A DNA stretch of 64,000 bases from Rhizobium sp. RU36D (GCF_900176345.1 NZ_FWXU01000003.1:186001-250000); one strand, 5' to 3'. Shown: positions 1 to 8,823, counted from the stretch's first letter. Numbers and translations are program-made. The notes: a model not told the origin generated them from the letters alone.

Positions 1-1
1 C

Positions 2-109
2 AAGGGCAAGGGCGATATCTATCACGCCCTGCAGGCTTGCCTGATCCCGCTCTTTTCGGCGACCGGCAGCCTGACAAAGGTCATCCCCGAGTCCGGCAGC
101 CGCTTCTGA
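2..109 (+). CDS. C-terminal end of an unidentified protein (5' part outside window)
   Basis: The second reading frame is open from the window edge to a TGA at 107-109 and gives 35 residues ending in PESGSRF. The codon use (GGC, ATC, CTG, GCC rich) fits the neighbouring genes, and two hairpins follow directly, as expected at the end of a gene. The fragment is too short for me to assign a family. It contains a hydrophobic stretch around ACLIPLFSATG, but nothing diagnostic. The reading is plausible rather than proven. Confidence 0.5.
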   Translation, partial: KGKGDIYHALQACLIPLFSATGSLTKVIPESGSRF

Positions 110-121
110 ACGATTGGATAA

Positions 122-166
122 GCATGTCTCCCAAAAGTGGACGCCGCTTTTGGGACAAAGACATGC
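122..166. repeat. Nested inverted repeat, Rhizobiaceae intergenic palindrome type
   Basis: The outer arms GCATGTC (122-128) and GACATGC (160-166) enclose inner arms CCCAAAAG (130-137) and CTTTTGGG (147-154), all perfectly complementary. Palindromes with this nested CATGTC/CCAAAA layout are, from memory, dispersed between genes in Rhizobiaceae genomes. It lies just after the first gene and may act as a transcript end or be a mobile miniature repeat. Only one copy was seen in this window. Confidence 0.6.
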
Positions 167-178
167 GAAAACAAAAGT

Positions 179-202
179 CTACAGCAGGGCGACCTGCTGT
201 AG
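179..202. terminator. Perfect hairpin between convergent genes
   Basis: A 10-bp perfect stem, CTACAGCAGG (179-188) with CCTGCTGTAG (193-202), is closed by a GCGA tetraloop of the GNRA class. It lies between the gene ending at 109 on the plus strand and the gene ending at 210 on the minus strand. There is no clear T-run on either side, so a two-way terminator or RNA 3'-end stabiliser is inferred. Confidence 0.5.
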
Positions 203-209
203 CCGCCGA

Positions 210-683
210 TCACTCGGTCGGCGGCGTGCCATCCGTCTCAAACGACGCCACGAAATCCTGCAAGCGTCCGAGCTTGCCGGCGCAGCGAACCGTCATGCGC
301 CCGCGATAGGGATCGCCATAGGTGCAACTGCCTTCGGCAGCAATGACTTCGGGCTTGTTGGTTTCCAGGCCGTCGTTCAAGACGATGCGGTCCACCTGCA
401 CGGCATTCGATTGCTGTTTCGAATGAATCCCCGACACCGTGAAGATATGGCGGCTGCGCATCATGAAGTGGAAACCGGTGCGCCCATCGGCATAGACGGC
501 CATGCCGAGCTCGCCGGTGCAACGCCCGGTCAGATCGTCGCGCGCAATCGACACCTTGAGGCATTGCCCCCTGACGGTGAGCAGGCCCACGAGATTTGGC
601 GGCGTCTCCTCGGCCCTGATAACCCAGGCCGAACAGCCCACCGCCAGCATCGTGGCTAGCAACAAGGATCCGCGCCGGCGCAT
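210..683 (-). CDS. Exported protein of unknown function
   Basis: A protein of 157 residues. The N-terminus MRRRGSLLLATMLAVGC has arginines followed by a hydrophobic core, so it is exported. It could be cleaved by signal peptidase I after the alanine before EETPP, or treated as a lipoprotein at the Cys of LAVGC, although that is not a good lipobox. The mature part holds Cys residues in QCLKVS, GRCTGE, GSCTYG and VRCAGK that could form disulfides. The start is set at 683 because its ATG overlaps the TGA of the upstream gene (TGATG), which implies translational coupling. I do not recognise the family. It forms a two-gene operon with the lipoprotein gene upstream. Confidence 0.75.
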   Translation of the reverse strand: MRRRGSLLLATMLAVGCSAWVIRAEETPPNLVGLLTVRGQCLKVSIARDDLTGRCTGELGMAVYADGRTGFHFMMRSRHIFTVSGIHSKQQSNAVQVDRIVLNDGLETNKPEVIAAEGSCTYGDPYRGRMTVRCAGKLGRLQDFVASFETDGTPPTE

Positions 684-1297
684 CAATAGCCCGGCATCGG
701 CGCCTGCGGGTTCTGGCGGAACCAGTCGATATCGCGCTGCGCCACCCCAAGCTGGAAATTGACGTCATCAATGTCACGACGCATCCGGCGGATTTCCCGA
801 TCCAGCTGGTCGATCTCGTCGCGCAGCAAGCGACGGCGGTTCTCGTCCTGCGAGCCCTTCATCTCGTTATATTTCCGGTCGATCTCGGATTCCTTGAACG
901 ACATGCTGGAGCGGATCGAATCGGCTTGCGAGCGCAGTTCGTAGCCACGGCGTCCGAGGCCATAGCCCTTCAGGAAGCCGGCCGATGTCTCCGGCGGGCA
1001 GACATTGTGATAGCTGTCGCCGGCCTCGCCATGGGTCAGACCGCTGAGCGGCGTGCAATAGCGCTTGAGGCCGGCCTGGTAGCCCTCATACCACTTGGTC
1101 TGGTCCGGCACGACCTTGATCCGGGCGCAGGATTTGACGTGGGAGGCAAAACGATCCTGCGGATTGTAGCCCGCGGCACCGTCGGTATCCCCGATCACAA
1201 GCCAATCCGCCGCGGCGCATTCTTCCTTAGACAAGGAGTTGCACGATGCCAGCGACAACAAAACGACCATCATGGTCAAAAGCGGAACGAAACGCAT
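683..1297 (-). CDS. DUF2799-type lipoprotein
   Basis: About 204 residues from the ATG at 1297, which has a GGGGG ribosome site at 1303-1307; a TTG at 1309 is a weaker alternative. The signal peptide ends in LASC, a clear lipobox, so the protein is a membrane-anchored lipoprotein. The central part (EECAAADW, GAAGYNPQDRFASH, YCTP, the GFLKGYGLG stretch) matches what I recall of DUF2799. The last third is a charged coiled coil (EIDRKYNEM, LDREIRRMRRDID). No enzymatic role is known for the family. Its stop overlaps the next gene. Confidence 0.75.
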   Translation of the reverse strand: MRFVPLLTMMVVLLSLASCNSLSKEECAAADWLVIGDTDGAAGYNPQDRFASHVKSCARIKVVPDQTKWYEGYQAGLKRYCTPLSGLTHGEAGDSYHNVCPPETSAGFLKGYGLGRRGYELRSQADSIRSSMSFKESEIDRKYNEMKGSQDENRRRLLRDEIDQLDREIRRMRRDIDDVNFQLGVAQRDIDWFRQNPQAPMPGY

Positions 1298-1398
1298 GAA
1301 ATCCCCCAAAGATTTGCCAGTTCCTTATAGGCGCTTTTTTCGCCACAAGCCTAGGCGTCATCGCCCAATTCTGGAGGTTCCCCAGCTCAAATGAGCCA

Positions 1399-2595
1399 TT
1401 ATCGCGCCTCCACCAGATTGCCATCCGCCAGGGTGTCGCGCGGATGCAGGATCACAACATCGCCCTGCGACAGACCCGACAGCACTTCGGCCGTTTCGTC
1501 GTTCATATGGCCAATCTCCAGGGGAACCTGTCGCGCCCGGCCGTCCCTGAGCGTGAACAGGTTCCATTCCCGGCCATTGCGGAACAGCGCGGAGATCGGC
1601 ACCTGCAAGGCGTTCTCGCTCTGCCACAGGGTCATCCGGGCATAGACTCTGAAGCCATGGCCGAGACGTGGATCGCCCTCATCGAGATCCAGCACCAGAT
1701 TGACCCGCTGCTCCTCGATCCCAAGTGCCGAAACCTTGGTAAAGCCGGCCGGCTCGACCCGTCTCACCGTTGCCGGCAAGGCACGGTCGCCGCCCCAGTC
1801 GATAATCTCCGCCTTGGCGCCGGGCGCCAGTCTCACCGCGTCGGATGACAGGAGGTCGACCTGGACTTCCAGATCCCGGGGATCGCCGATCTCGGCAATC
1901 TTCGCTCCCACGGCGATCGGCTGCTCGCTCTTGGCGAAGACACTGAGAACGACGCCATCCACCGGCGCCGTCAGGTTGACGCAGCAGGTCCGGCGCATGT
2001 CTGCGGTTTCCGTCGGCTGGCTGAGTTTTGCCTCGATGCTGGAAAGCTCCGCCTTGCGCAATTCGATTGCAGCGCGCATCTGGTCGGCCTGGGCCTCCAG
2101 CACCTCCACATCAGTGCCCGCCTTCTGCAGGGCACTTTCGGCCATGACGCCCGTTTTGGCCAGTTGCACGGCGCGGTCCAGATTCTTGCGCGCCAGATCC
2201 AGATCGAACTGCACGCGCCGAGACTCGATCTCGGCCATTCTCACGGAGGCCCGTGCACCATCGCGTGCCGCCGTCAGTTCCGCCAGGCTGCGGCGATCGA
2301 TGAGCGGCGGATCGAGCGGATGGATCGCCGCGACAACGGTGATATCGGCGCGAACCCTGTCGCCTTCAACCAGCAGCGTGCGGGCCAGATGCCCGGCAAT
2401 CGGTGCTGAGACGGTGTAGACATCCCGCACCCGCGTGCTGCCCTCCTGGGATATCGTCACCCTCATCGGCCCGCTCACCACAGTCGCAGTATCGACCGGT
2501 TGCGGCTGTTCGCGCATCGCATAGGCCAGGCCACCGGCCAGCGCGGCCAGCAACAGGAACAAGGCCAGACGTTTTGCCCATATCATCATGGTCAC
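1399..2595 (-). CDS. HlyD-family efflux adaptor (membrane fusion protein)
   Basis: 398 residues. It has one N-terminal membrane helix (KRLALFLLLAALAGGLAYA), then a lipoyl-like half motif (VSAPIAGHLARTLLVEGDRV), a helical hairpin of about 100 residues (roughly 105-200), the second half motif (LTAPVDGVVLSVF) and a beta-barrel part ending in VPISALFRNG. That is the order of periplasmic adaptor proteins, which link an inner-membrane pump to an outer channel. It is the third gene of an ATPase-permease-adaptor operon, and its ATG overlaps the permease stop by 4 bases. A CC pair sits just before the second lipoyl half. No outer-membrane channel gene lies nearby. The substrate is unknown. Confidence 0.88.
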   Translation of the reverse strand: MTMMIWAKRLALFLLLAALAGGLAYAMREQPQPVDTATVVSGPMRVTISQEGSTRVRDVYTVSAPIAGHLARTLLVEGDRVRADITVVAAIHPLDPPLIDRRSLAELTAARDGARASVRMAEIESRRVQFDLDLARKNLDRAVQLAKTGVMAESALQKAGTDVEVLEAQADQMRAAIELRKAELSSIEAKLSQPTETADMRRTCCVNLTAPVDGVVLSVFAKSEQPIAVGAKIAEIGDPRDLEVQVDLLSSDAVRLAPGAKAEIIDWGGDRALPATVRRVEPAGFTKVSALGIEEQRVNLVLDLDEGDPRLGHGFRVYARMTLWQSENALQVPISALFRNGREWNLFTLRDGRARQVPLEIGHMNDETAEVLSGLSQGDVVILHPRDTLADGNLVEAR

Positions 2596-4955
2596 TCCCG
2601 TGTTTTCAGCACTGCGATCAGGTCGAGATTGTCGATCCGCCGGCGCACGATCAGCGCCGCCGCAAGCGAGGCGGCCAGCACGACCAGGCTCGCCATCGCG
2701 AAGGTGGCGCTCTCGACGACGAAGGGGATGCGGAACAGATCGCTTGCCACGCCATCAATGACCATCTTCGAAAATCCGTAGCCAAGCCCCCAGCCCACCG
2801 GCTGCGCCGCAAGCACGATGATGGCAAGCTCGGTCAGAAGCACGCTCGACACCTCGCCGCGGGTGAAGCCCAGCACCCGGAGGCTCGCCAGTTCGCGCGC
2901 CCGCTCCGAAAGCTGGATGCGGGCGGAATTGTAGATGAGGCCGACGGCGACGATGATCGCCAGCGTGGTATAAACCACGTTCATCATGGTGATATTCTGT
3001 TCGATGGTGGCGCGGAACTGGTCACGCGACAGGCCGATCACCATGATATAGGCGATGGCCGGCGTCGCCTTGACCGCGTCGAACAAGGCGACACGCTCCA
3101 GCGGATCGATGGCAACCCGCACGCCGGTAAGGCGCCGCCCGTCGCCAACCAACCGGTCCAGCGCCTCCTTGCGCATATAGGCATCGATTCCGACAAGGCT
3201 CTGGGAAATGCCGGCGACCACCACCGATACCCGCCGATGATCCTTCTCGGTCAGCTCCATCTCGAGCGTATCGCCGACGCGGAGATTGAGCTGTTCCGCC
3301 ACCCGGCCCACCACCAGCAATCCGTTCTGTGGTGTGGGAATCGGCCGCATGTCCCGATCCATGATCTGCAGCAGGTCGCTGTCTTCCTCCACGCCAAACA
3401 CGGTCAGTTCCTTGTCGCGGTGGCCGTGATGCAGCTTGACCGGCACCGAACGGAATGCCTCCGCGCGCAATACGCCCGGCAGCCGCGCGACTTCGTCAAG
3501 CGCCGCCTGCGGTCGTTCCCGGTCGAACCTCAGCAAGGCATCGGACCGCTCCATGCGGAAGAACACCTGCTCGATCATGTATTCGACGGAGTCTGAGGTG
3601 AACATCGCGACCACCAGCAGCGCGACCGAAAAGGCGGCGCCAAGCGAAGTGAGCGCCGCCCGCACCGGCCTGCGGATCATCTGGCGCAACGCCATGATCG
3701 TCAGTTGCGAGAAGATCTTCGAGGCGCCGCCGCCGGCCGCAAACATCTGGCGGAACCGCTCCGGTGCTGGCGGTTTCATGGCAATCGCGGCCGGCAGCGC
3801 GATCACGGTCCAGATCGCCCTGCCCGCTCCAGCAAGCGCCGAGGCGATGCTGACGCCGGCGGCAATGCCATAGAGGTCGAAGCTCTGGCGGAAGATCAGG
3901 AACGGAAAGGAAAAGAATTCCGCATAAAGCCGTGTCAGCCCGCGCCCTGTCCAGTTGCCGACGATGCAGCCGATCGTAACGCCGATCATCGCCACCACGA
4001 TGGTCAGCTTGGCATAGTGCCAGGCCACCGCCCATTCGCTATAGCCGAGTGCCTTCAAGAGCCCGATCTGTTCACGCTCCAGCGCGATTAACCGCGTCAG
4101 GATCATGTTCACCAGGAAGGCCGCGACAAACAGGAAGATCGGCGGGATCACCGCTGCCATGGCCCGCAACTGGGTCAGCTCGTTATCGAGGAACGTGTGG
4201 GAGATCTGGTCCTTGCGCAGATAGGCGCCCCGCCCGCCATAGCGCTCCAAGACCTCATCCACCGCGCTGAGCAGCGGCGCGGTCTGCACGCCGCGCAGGG
4301 TCGACAGCGCTAGGCTGTTGAAGGCCCCGCCCATGTCGAAAATACCCTCCAGCGTCGAGCGCGACATGTAGAAAACGCCAAAGCGGCTGGGATCCGGCAT
4401 CATGTCGCCGGGCCCGATGGCATAGATATATTCCGGAGACAGCACGATGCCGGTGACCACAAGCTGCTGCCGGCGGCCGTTCATGATCGCGGTAAAGGTG
4501 CTGCCCTCGCGCAGCCGATGGGCGGTGGCGAAGCTCTCGATGACGGCTGCCTCCTGCGGCCGCCCCGGATCCGGCAGTCGCCCGGAGCGCATGTAGAGCC
4601 TGTTGACCGAGGGCTGGCCGTCGTCTGGCAGCGAAACGGCCACCCCGGTGGCGGGCGCTTCCATGCCGGGCATGTCGAGCAGCACGTATTTGACGATCCT
4701 GAGGTCGATGCCCGCAACGCCCTCGATACCGGCGATCCTCTCGCGCAGGGAAAGCGGCGCCCGATTGGCCGTGGCGAAGACATTGGCAAAGCGATAGCGG
4801 TCGTAGAAGGCGGAACGGGTCTCCTCCAGCGATCGATAGGCGCCGATTGCGATGATGATCGTCATGACACCGCAGGCCATGACCAGCGCAATCGCCAGCA
4901 CCTGGGCCCAAAGCCGCGCGAGATCGCGCAGCAATTTGCGATCGAGCATCGACAT
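2592..4955 (-). CDS. FtsX-like ABC transporter permease
   Basis: 787 residues. The layout is that of the large MacB/LolC-type FtsX permeases: an N-terminal membrane helix (QVLAIALVMACGVMTIIIAIG), a periplasmic domain, a three-helix FtsX block near 265-390, then a second helix, periplasmic domain and FtsX block near the C-terminus (LASLRVLGFTRGEVSSVLL). Such permeases transmit ATP-driven movement to periplasmic partners rather than forming a classic channel. The ATG at 4955 overlaps the TGA of the ATPase gene (TGATG), so this start is preferred to the TTG at 4961. It pairs with the ATPase upstream and the HlyD adaptor downstream. The substrate cannot be told from sequence. Confidence 0.88.
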   Translation of the reverse strand: MSMLDRKLLRDLARLWAQVLAIALVMACGVMTIIIAIGAYRSLEETRSAFYDRYRFANVFATANRAPLSLRERIAGIEGVAGIDLRIVKYVLLDMPGMEAPATGVAVSLPDDGQPSVNRLYMRSGRLPDPGRPQEAAVIESFATAHRLREGSTFTAIMNGRRQQLVVTGIVLSPEYIYAIGPGDMMPDPSRFGVFYMSRSTLEGIFDMGGAFNSLALSTLRGVQTAPLLSAVDEVLERYGGRGAYLRKDQISHTFLDNELTQLRAMAAVIPPIFLFVAAFLVNMILTRLIALEREQIGLLKALGYSEWAVAWHYAKLTIVVAMIGVTIGCIVGNWTGRGLTRLYAEFFSFPFLIFRQSFDLYGIAAGVSIASALAGAGRAIWTVIALPAAIAMKPPAPERFRQMFAAGGGASKIFSQLTIMALRQMIRRPVRAALTSLGAAFSVALLVVAMFTSDSVEYMIEQVFFRMERSDALLRFDRERPQAALDEVARLPGVLRAEAFRSVPVKLHHGHRDKELTVFGVEEDSDLLQIMDRDMRPIPTPQNGLLVVGRVAEQLNLRVGDTLEMELTEKDHRRVSVVVAGISQSLVGIDAYMRKEALDRLVGDGRRLTGVRVAIDPLERVALFDAVKATPAIAYIMVIGLSRDQFRATIEQNITMMNVVYTTLAIIVAVGLIYNSARIQLSERARELASLRVLGFTRGEVSSVLLTELAIIVLAAQPVGWGLGYGFSKMVIDGVASDLFRIPFVVESATFAMASLVVLAASLAAALIVRRRIDNLDLIAVLKTRE

Positions 4956-5662
4956 CACCAAGTCACCTCTTCCGGCTTCAGCCTGATGGCGTTTTCCACC
5001 GCTTCTTCGATGCGCCCGTCCCGGAAGGAAAACACCCGGTGGGCGATCTGCCGGATCCCGGCATTGTGGGTGATGATCGCAGTTGTGGTGCCGAACTCCT
5101 CGTTGACACGCCGCAACACCTCAAGCACCAGCACGCCGGTCTTGGAATCGAGCGCGCCGGTCGGCTCGTCGCAGAGTAGCACGCCGGGACGCTTGGCAAT
5201 CGCGCGCGCGATCGCCACCCTCTGCTGCTCGCCACCGGACAGCTGCGCCGGGAAATGCGTCATTCGATCCTTGAGCCCGACCATGTCGAGCGCTTCGGCC
5301 GGATCAAGCGGGTTCACGGCAATCTCGGCAACCAGCGCCACATTTTCCCAGGCGGTCAGGCTCGGGATGAGATTGTAGAACTGGAAGACGAAGCCGACAT
5401 GCTCGCGGCGAAAACGCGTCAACTGCCGCTCGGAACAGGCCGTGAGATCCTGCCCATCGAACCGCACCACCCCGCCCGACGCCCGGTCGAGCCCACCCAT
5501 GATGTTGAGAAGCGTCGACTTGCCGCTTCCCGACGGCCCCAACAGCACCGCCATCTCGCCACGATGAAGCGCCAGATCAACACCCCGCAGCGCCCAGACC
5601 TCCACATCGCCGGTGCGATAGGACTTCGTGACATTCTCAACCTGAAACAGCGGCTCCGCCAT
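4955..5662 (-). CDS. ABC transporter ATP-binding protein (MacB/LolD type)
   Basis: 235 residues from ATG 5662, with a GAGG ribosome site upstream. A longer frame back to 5779 adds a proline-rich stretch unlike the family. Visible motifs are Walker A (GPSGSGKST), Q-loop (VFQFYN), signature (LSGGEQQR), Walker B ([13 protein letters not shown]), and H-loop (ITHN). The [13 protein letters not shown] wording is typical of the LolD/MacB/FtsE group, which works with FtsX-type permeases. It is the first gene of the three-gene export operon running to 1399. The protein acts at the cytoplasmic face of the inner membrane. Confidence 0.92.
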   Translation of the reverse strand: MAEPLFQVENVTKSYRTGDVEVWALRGVDLALHRGEMAVLLGPSGSGKSTLLNIMGGLDRASGGVVRFDGQDLTACSERQLTRFRREHVGFVFQFYNLIPSLTAWENVALVAEIAVNPLDPAEALDMVGLKDRMTHFPAQLSGGEQQRVAIARAIAKRPGVLLCDEPTGALDSKTGVLVLEVLRRVNEEFGTTTAIITHNAGIRQIAHRVFSFRDGRIEEAVENAIRLKPEEVTW

Positions 5663-5911
5663 GCCCAACGCCTCATTGACGGCTGGGACTATACCCGATG
5701 AGGGAGCGTCGGTCTTGAGGTGGATCAAAGGAGGTGGCGGGGGGTGCCAAGGATGAATTGCATGCGTATCAGCACGCATACCAGCTTGCGCCAGCGCATA
5801 AAAAGCGAAGCCTGCGCAACAAAAAACAGAATTGGTACATCAAGAGAAGCACCTCGAACCCTGGCATCAAGATGGCGGGGTCTTCTCAGCCTGCCACCTT
5901 GACCTCAGTGA

Positions 5912-6418
5912 TCATCCAAGGCTGCTCAGCGACCTCGATAAAAACTCCATGGCATAGTTGGCCACGTCCTTTGGCGGCAGCGTAGGCGCGGTTAGGGTGA
6001 CTTTCCTTTTGGCTCTCACAACCTGTAAATCTCGAAATTCAAGTACCGTTTCATTCATGCCGATTAACAGGTGCCTCCCGTTAACAAGCAAATCATGGCC
6101 GTTAACGTGCAATGCTCCTTGGACGCGTCGAAGTGCAGGGGCGCTCGTACCGTCAGCAGTGTGCTCCTCAGTATTTCTAGCTTCCCAAACATAGTCAAGG
6201 AGAGGGTCGAAAATGCGCTCATGATGCATTTCGTCCGCAAGCTTATCCATTGAATTATTTCGATAATGTGCTGAAACTTGGTTCAAGCTTCTGCGCCACG
6301 CAGAGAGAAAAACCTCCCAGGCTCTTTGTTGTTCAACAATATCTGTTGACAGAGATAAGCGTGCCAGTGCCTCTCGCGCCTCGGTCGCACTCCTTCGTAT
6401 ACGTGCTTCTTGCGTCAT
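5912..6418 (-). CDS. Unknown protein with an RN-x3-H (HEPN-like) motif
   Basis: 168 residues from ATG 6418, preceded by GGAGAG; upstream codons to 6514 have no better ribosome site. The first half is predicted helical and contains YVWEARNTEEHT, in which R81 and H86 form the Rx4H spacing seen in HEPN RNases. The second half looks like a small beta domain (HVNGHDLLVNGRHLLIG). Base composition is more AT-rich than the neighbours, and the gene lies about 0.5 kb from the 3' end of a tRNA gene, so a transferred origin is possible. I do not recognise a named family; the HEPN idea rests on one motif. Confidence 0.65.
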   Translation of the reverse strand: MTQEARIRRSATEAREALARLSLSTDIVEQQRAWEVFLSAWRRSLNQVSAHYRNNSMDKLADEMHHERIFDPLLDYVWEARNTEEHTADGTSAPALRRVQGALHVNGHDLLVNGRHLLIGMNETVLEFRDLQVVRAKRKVTLTAPTLPPKDVANYAMEFLSRSLSSLG

Positions 6419-6915
6419 GATGCACTCTCCGATGTCTGAGCACGGGAGTGAACAAAGGGTCGTTCGATGAGTCAACGAGAACAGAAGGGGCACGCTAGGT
6501 TGATTGAGGCGCAACGCTTGGCTTTAATCTGGGAGTAAGGCGCCACGACGGCGGGCCGTTCTTTGACATCTTGACGCGTCAAAGCCCGTTGAAGACGTGG
6601 GTTTTGGATCGGTCTGCAACAATCCCGCCGGCATTCGCGCGAGCCTAGATATACATCCCCCGGAAAACCGGCGTGCTCTCCTAACCTCAGATATTCATGG
6701 CGTCGATAATGCTCCCCATGTCCATCGTCATATTGGCGAAGGGACGTATGGCGCATGTGTGCGGCGGCTTGTTCGGGATGGCGGCACGCTCGCACACTGC
6801 CGTTTGACAATGCTTCTGGAATTTTCATCATTCGATTTTGGGTGACAATGCTCCCGCTTTTAAGATGAACCATAGCTAAGTTGTTGATTTTATTGAATTT
6901 TTCTGAAAAAATGAT
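6419..6915. other. Stretch without a convincing gene
   Basis: About 500 bases between the unknown gene and the tRNA 3' end. Open frames exist on both strands, but none has a ribosome site together with a protein-like composition. The promoter of the gene at 5912-6418 must lie at the low-coordinate end. Composition is mixed, with AT-rich sequence near 6800-6915. It could be a decayed remnant of inserted DNA beside the tRNA; no repeat of the tRNA 3' end was noticed. Confidence 0.5.
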
Positions 6916-6991
6916 TGGTGGGCCCGGAGGGACTCGAACCCCCAACCAAGCGGTTATGAGCCGCCGGCTCTAACCATTGAGCTACAGGCCC
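6916..6991 (-). tRNA. tRNA-Ile2 (anticodon CAU)
   Basis: On the minus strand a complete 76-nt cloverleaf with encoded CCA is visible. The acceptor arm is GGGCCTG/CGGGCCC, the D-arm starts GCTC, the anticodon arm is GCGG-CTCATAA-CCGC, and the T-loop is TTCGAGT. The anticodon CAU could mean Met, fMet or Ile2. The anticodon-arm and variable-loop sequence GGCTCATAACCGCTTGG closely resembles the E. coli tRNA-Ile2 pattern (ACTCATAATCGCTTGG). It differs from the elongator Met tRNA I recall from rhizobia. It would need TilS to convert the C to lysidine and read AUA. Confidence 0.9.
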
Positions 6992-7162
6992 GCCGTGCCG
7001 GGGCATGGCCGGTTGGGTCATGCGGGGGCGGGTCGCGGGCAATGGTTCCCGCGACGGAAACCCGCTCTAAACCAAATAATCGAAAGCTACAAGTCGTTGC
7101 CGCAATGGCTTCACAATCAATCGTCATGAGGGCATTGATCATGCCAAACTAGGGAAACCATC

Positions 7163-7891
7163 ATGCAGATCCAGAAGAATGTCCTCCTCGCCGCCGTCGC
7201 CGTGTCTTCATTGCTTGCCGCGCCGGCGGTGGCCGAGGAGCGCCCGCGCGAGGCCACGATCATCGTGTCCGGTGAGGGCGAAGCGAGCCTTGCGCCCGAT
7301 ATGGCGATCATGACCATGGCTGTCGTGAAGCAGGCGGAAACGGCTGAGCAGGCCCTTGCCGACAACAATGGTGCCATGGCATCCGTGCTTGCCGATCTCA
7401 AGGCGACTGGCATCGAGGATCGCGATCTGCAGACCACCGGCTTTTCCATCTCGCCGCAATATCGCCAGGAGCCGGATGGCAATGGCGGCTACAAGCCCCC
7501 GGTGATCATCGGCTACCAGGTGAGCAACTCGCTGACCCTGCGCATTCGCGATCTCGCCAAGCTCGGCGAAGTCATCGATCGCTCGGTGAAGCTCGGCATC
7601 AACCAGGGCGGTGAGATCAACTTCACCAACAACGATCCCGAAGCCGCCGTGACGGAAGCGCGCAAGGCTGCGATGCAGGAAGCCATGGCCAAGGCCAAGA
7701 CGCTCACCGAAGCCGCTGGCGTATCGCTTGGCCGCGTCATCGAAATCAGCGAGAATTTCGCCCGTCCCATGCCCCAGCCGATGTTCCGCGCCGCCGCGGC
7801 CAAGGAAGTGTCGGATGCCGTTCCCATGGCCTCGGGGGAGAACACCTACACCGTCACCGTTAACGTGACATTTGGCATCGATCCGGAGTGA
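7163..7891 (+). CDS. SIMPL-domain (DUF541) periplasmic protein
   Basis: 242 residues. A signal peptide (QKNVLLAAVAVSSLLAAPAVA) is followed by the SIMPL pattern: IIVSGEGEASLAPDMAIM, then GIEDRDLQTTGFSISPQY, YQVSNSLTLRIRDL, and a C-terminal YTVTVNVTFGID. The length matches the usual 230-250 residues. Family members (E. coli YggE, Brucella BP26/Omp28) are periplasmic or surface-associated, and BP26 forms large rings. The function is linked loosely to stress tolerance. The gene stands alone, and a 10-bp hairpin follows the stop. Confidence 0.92.
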   Translation: MQIQKNVLLAAVAVSSLLAAPAVAEERPREATIIVSGEGEASLAPDMAIMTMAVVKQAETAEQALADNNGAMASVLADLKATGIEDRDLQTTGFSISPQYRQEPDGNGGYKPPVIIGYQVSNSLTLRIRDLAKLGEVIDRSVKLGINQGGEINFTNNDPEAAVTEARKAAMQEAMAKAKTLTEAAGVSLGRVIEISENFARPMPQPMFRAAAAKEVSDAVPMASGENTYTVTVNVTFGIDPE

Positions 7892-8277
7892 GCCGAACCC
7901 GGCCGTGCCAGTCGTGGCACGGCCACATCGCCGGGCTTGCATGACCGGTCGCCGCTTCGGGCGGATATCGCGAGGGAGCCATGGTGAGGTATTCCCGACT
8001 ATGCCCAGAGATGGCAGGGCGTCGCATCGGGATGTGGCGCCGGTGAACGTCATCGCGTCGATAGCAATCGCCGCGGGTGGAATGATGCCCTGCATGCCGG
8101 CCGGGGCACGACCGATGGTCTCGGGCACTCGCATCTTATGACCACCCAAAACGACACCGTCCCCGCCGAGCCGAGATCGACGGGGACGGTGCTCGGCAGT
8201 CCGCTCCCGGGCAAGGAGACATGACGGACGGCCGGTTGACGCGGGGCCGCGGGCGAGGCCCCGATGACGGAGAAGGA
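7892..8277. other. Intergenic stretch with terminator-like hairpin
   Basis: Just after the SIMPL gene, GGCCGTGCCA (7901-7910) and TGGCACGGCC (7915-7924) form a perfect 10-bp stem with a 4-base loop; no T-run follows. A second weaker hairpin, GGGGCC (8243-8248) with GGCCCC (8257-8262), lies below the end of the next minus-strand gene. The rest has no frame I can support as a gene. Confidence 0.5.
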
Positions 8278-8658
8278 TTAGCCGCGCAGCAGCGGGCAGC
8301 CGCGCACATTGGCGAACACCATCCGGTCCGGATAGCCATGGCGCAGGCCGCCGATCACCACCCGACGCGGGGAGATATCGCGCACATGGGCGCGGCGCAG
8401 ACCGTTCCAGCGGGCTTTCTCAACAGCATGGCCCGGTGCGCAGGCGCCATGCCGAGGGCCATCCCAGCCCGGTCCACGGCCACGATCGTCCCAGCCGCGG
8501 CGCGGTCCGTCCCAACCGGGGCCACGGCGATCCCAGCCGGGGCCGTCGACATAGATGCCAAAGCCAATGCCATCGGCGGCGGCGGTCGAAACACTGCCGA
8601 AAACCGCGGTGAGCGCCATGGCAGCGGCAATGCCCAGTTTTGCGAAATGATTGGTCAT
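8278..8658 (-). CDS. Small exported GPGWD-repeat protein
   Basis: 126 residues. The N-terminus (KLGIAAAMALTAVFGSVSTAAA) is a signal peptide. The mature part begins with a low-complexity stretch of repeated G-P-G-W-D and R-G units (about residues 38-70). A compact domain follows, with CAPGHAVEKARWNGLRRAHV, RVVIGG and VFANVRGCPLLRG, so two cysteines bracket the domain. I recall similar small exported proteins in Rhizobiaceae that share the Cys-Ala-Pro...Lys-Ala...Gly-Leu-Arg pattern and the ending Gly-Cys-Pro, but I know no function. The gene stands alone. Confidence 0.7.
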   Translation of the reverse strand: MTNHFAKLGIAAAMALTAVFGSVSTAAADGIGFGIYVDGPGWDRRGPGWDGPRRGWDDRGRGPGWDGPRHGACAPGHAVEKARWNGLRRAHVRDISPRRVVIGGLRHGYPDRMVFANVRGCPLLRG

Positions 8659-8823
8659 GGTCCTGTCTCCTTGGTGCGATGGGCCTGTCCGCCCAATCGG
8701 TTCCCGCTCTCATCAGCGATTGGTGAGACACTAGTCGACCGCACCTGAACGCTCTCAGAACCACGCGTTCAGCTTTCGTTCATCGCAAGGAAAGACGAAC
8801 AGGACCCTGTTTTCACTGCGTTA

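Noticed and set aside
6472..6945. 157-residue minus-strand frame between the unknown gene and the tRNA
   Set aside because: It begins inside the tRNA gene, has erratic composition and no ribosome site. A decayed gene cannot be excluded but is not supported.
7872..8141. 89-residue plus-strand frame after the SIMPL gene
   Set aside because: It overlaps the SIMPL stop in another phase, spans a hairpin and is Arg/Met-rich without a ribosome site.
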